Source: Akkermansiaceae bacterium (lineage in GTDB: Bacteria; Verrucomicrobiota; Verrucomicrobiia; Verrucomicrobiales; Akkermansiaceae). Taken from it: DNA of 64,000 nucleotides. The stretch is from NCBI GenBank assembly GCA_024233115.1, contig JACKQB010000003.1, forward strand, positions 62,001 through 126,000, in the 5' to 3' direction. Made by a program: the position numbers and the translations under genes. The notes under the pieces were generated by a model that worked only from the letters and a program-made list of their open reading frames with translations, was not told where the DNA came from and made no database searches. Below are positions 62,287 to 64,000 of this stretch, piece by piece. How positions within the stretch are numbered: the first letter of the stretch is position 1; every line of letters begins with the position of its first letter.

Positions 62287-64000
62287 TTAGCCAGAAATAA
62301 AGAATGAGAAGAACGGACATACCGAGACCAATGGCGCGTAGATACCCCTGGGGTCGACCCACCTGGGCATCTGAGGCAGAAGATGCGCTGCCTTTCATGC
62401 CTGAGCATGTGGCGTCGAACCCTTTGTTGATGCCTTTTTCGTCGGTGGCTCCGGTCATCCTGCCAAACAGCTTGAATCCACCCTCAAAAGCGGCCATCAG
62501 GGGAATAAAGACGTGACGTTCGATCGAGTTGACCACACAGGCGAAAGAGGCAAGTGGCTGGATGATCGCTTTTTCGTAAAGCGCATCAAAGCCCATGGCG
62601 GCAACCAGGAATCCCCAGACGCCACCGAGTTTTCCCGCGAGAGGATCAGGCGCATGGCTGTCGCTGGAAAGCTTGCGATAAATCATCCACGAGCTACCGA
62701 CACCAATGATCACGATTGCCAGTGAGATGGCGACTAACCCGAGTGAATGGGACAGCCCACCGCCATCGAATTTGGCAGCCTCACCGTGCATCCACTTTTC
62801 AAACCACGGCCAGAATGGTGTGGCGATGATCGAGAGAAGAACCGCGCCCGCCGCGAGAATGTAAAGCGGCACCAGCATCACCTGGGGGCTTTCGTGTGCA
62901 TGGTCGACCCCCGGTTTGCGGGCTTCACCAAAAAACACCATCAGGGCCTGGCGGGTCATGTAAAACGCAGTGAGCAATGCGGCGGCCACAGCTAACAGGA
63001 ATGGGCCGATTCCTCCCTGCCAGACCTGCGCGGAGTGCAGCACCGCCTCTTTACTCCAGAAACCCGAGAATAGGAACGGGAAGCCGGCCAGTGCCATCAT
63101 ACCAACGGCGTAGGCGATGAAGGTCTTGGGCATCGCTTTTCTCAAGCCACCCATCTTGCGGATGTCCTGCTCGTCGTGGCAGCCATGGATCACCGAACCG
63201 GCGGAAAGGAATAACAGAGCCTTGAAAAAGGCGTGACAGATCAGGTGCAACATCGCGGCGGCGACACCACCGGTGCCGAGAGCTATCATCATGAAACCGA
63301 GCTGGGAAACCGTCGAGTAGGCGAGGATGCGTTTGATATCCGTCTGCGCCATCGCAACCAAGGCCGCATAAAGCGCGGTGATGCCACCAATCCATGCGGC
63401 GGCGGAAAGCGCGAGGTTGGCACCTTCCAAATCGATCGCAAAAATCGGATAGGTTCGTGCGACAAGAAACACACCGGCCGCCACCATGGTAGCGGCGTGG
63501 ATCAGGGCCGACACAGGAGTGGGTCCCTCCATCGCATCCGGTAACCACGTGTGCAGTGGCACCTGGCCGGATTTACCCATGGCACCGACCAGTAACAGCA
63601 GTGCTGCTCCTGCGGATACAGCCATGCCGCCGCAGGTCGTCGCACCGGCCAAGGTTGTCAGGGCATTTGTTTCCAGCAGACCCGAGCCGTTATCGTGGAA
63701 CAGCAGAGTGCCGGTCTGACGGTAGAGCCAGATCATGCCGATCAGAAAAGCCATGTCCCCTACCCGCGTGGTGATGAATGCCTTTTGCGCAGCTGCCGCC
63801 GCCTCGGGTTTTTTAAAATAAAACCCAATCAGCAAGTAGGAAGCCAGCCCCACCAGTTCCCAGGCCATGAAAAGCAGCAACAGGCTGTTAGCCAGCACCA
63901 GCATCAGCATCGCACCGCAGAACAGTGACAGGAAACCGAAGAACCGACCGAAGCGTTGTTCCGTTTCCATATACCCCGTGCTGTAAACAAAGATACAGAA
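62279..64000 (-). CDS. nuoL: NADH-quinone oxidoreductase subunit L (5' end beyond window)
   Basis: A 573-codon partial frame open to the window edge (FCIFVYSTGYMETEQRFGRFFGFLSLFCGAMLML at the cut). An apparent ATG at 63970 is internal, since Tyr-Ser-Thr-Gly-Tyr-Met-Glu is conserved NuoL sequence about 110 residues from the usual start. Functional residues present are Glu in LFMAWELVGLASYLLIGF, Lys in GAMGKSGQVPLHTWLPDAMEGPTPVSAL, and HLICHAFFKALLFLSAGSVIHG. The C-terminal part has the long lateral region (DPLAGKLGGVWGFLVAAMGFDALYEKAIIQPL) and a final anchor helix. The full protein would be ~680 residues, longer than E. coli NuoL (613). Confidence 0.95.
   Translation of the reverse strand, partial: FCIFVYSTGYMETEQRFGRFFGFLSLFCGAMLMLVLANSLLLLFMAWELVGLASYLLIGFYFKKPEAAAAAQKAFITTRVGDMAFLIGMIWLYRQTGTLLFHDNGSGLLETNALTTLAGATTCGGMAVSAGAALLLLVGAMGKSGQVPLHTWLPDAMEGPTPVSALIHAATMVAAGVFLVARTYPIFAIDLEGANLALSAAAWIGGITALYAALVAMAQTDIKRILAYSTVSQLGFMMIALGTGGVAAAMLHLICHAFFKALLFLSAGSVIHGCHDEQDIRKMGGLRKAMPKTFIAYAVGMMALAGFPFLFSGFWSKEAVLHSAQVWQGGIGPFLLAVAAALLTAFYMTRQALMVFFGEARKPGVDHAHESPQVMLVPLYILAAGAVLLSIIATPFWPWFEKWMHGEAAKFDGGGLSHSLGLVAISLAIVIIGVGSSWMIYRKLSSDSHAPDPLAGKLGGVWGFLVAAMGFDALYEKAIIQPLASFACVVNSIERHVFIPLMAAFEGGFKLFGRMTGATDEKGINKGFDATCSGMKGSASSASDAQVGRPQGYLRAIGLGMSVLLILYFWLSA

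Overview
The window looks like a Verrucomicrobia-type chromosome (Verrucomicrobiales or a close relative), although no rRNA is present to confirm this. The reasons are PEP-CTERM-tailed secreted proteins, several sulfatases and complex-glycan hydrolases, short prepilin-like proteins, ECF sigma factors paired with single-span membrane partners, and a complex I locus with two nuoM genes. Most of the window is moderately GC-rich and densely coding. The stretch just after the tRNA-fMet gene (about 18.96-21.05 kb) is visibly richer in A+T.

Layout. 0.2-1.7 kb: an ECF sigma factor and its membrane partner (minus strand). 2.0-2.5 kb: a small EF-hand protein, and upstream of it a decayed fragment of a PhoD-like phosphatase gene. 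2.9-6.5 kb: a GH92 mannosidase-like enzyme and a divergent PEP-CTERM protein. 6.7-9.9 kb: a minus-strand run of a Tat-exported PhoD-like phosphodiesterase, an STN-like protein, a second ECF sigma factor and its membrane partner. 10-18.7 kb: uvrA, then on the plus strand a phospholipase D-type lipoprotein, a YiiX-like hydrolase, an AI-2E-family permease and dsbD. 18.8 kb: initiator tRNA with a terminator. 19-21 kb: a lower-GC patch with a discoidin-like PEP-CTERM-variant protein and an unknown gene.

21-32 kb is the most distinctive accessory block. It has a 1520-residue multidomain glycanase (beta-helix + PDZ + discoidin-like + CBM-like + GH29-like), a discoidin-sensor histidine kinase (currently split by a frameshift) with a NarL-type regulator, and two S1-type sulfatases. 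Together they suggest sensing and degradation of a sulfated, possibly fucose-containing polysaccharide. 32-35 kb holds a PEP-CTERM gene whose sorting tail has been thrown out of frame by a 25-bp tandem duplication, a prepilin-like protein and a CARDB protein.

35-39.5 kb: dnaK-groES-groEL in one direction. 40-41 kb: three tiny lipoprotein genes in tandem, two of them only 37-38 codons. 41-46.5 kb: an RsbU-type phosphatase and STAS antagonist, proB, a CBS-domain Mn-type pyrophosphatase, yraN and a secreted cytochrome b562-like protein. 46.6-57.6 kb: mutS, a Y1 transposase element framed by three nested pairs of palindromes, a Fic protein with a likely operator, a wrecked hsdM, murI, a 3-methyladenine-glycosylase-like gene, lnt, an MscS-cNMP channel and a NYN-LOTUS-type protein. 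57.7-64 kb: the distal membrane arm of complex I (nuoL, two different nuoM, nuoN); nuoL runs off the right edge.

Three independent coding disruptions occur here (about 26.79 kb, 32.35 kb, 51.65 kb). Two fall at short homopolymers, so sequencing or assembly error must be excluded before biology is inferred.
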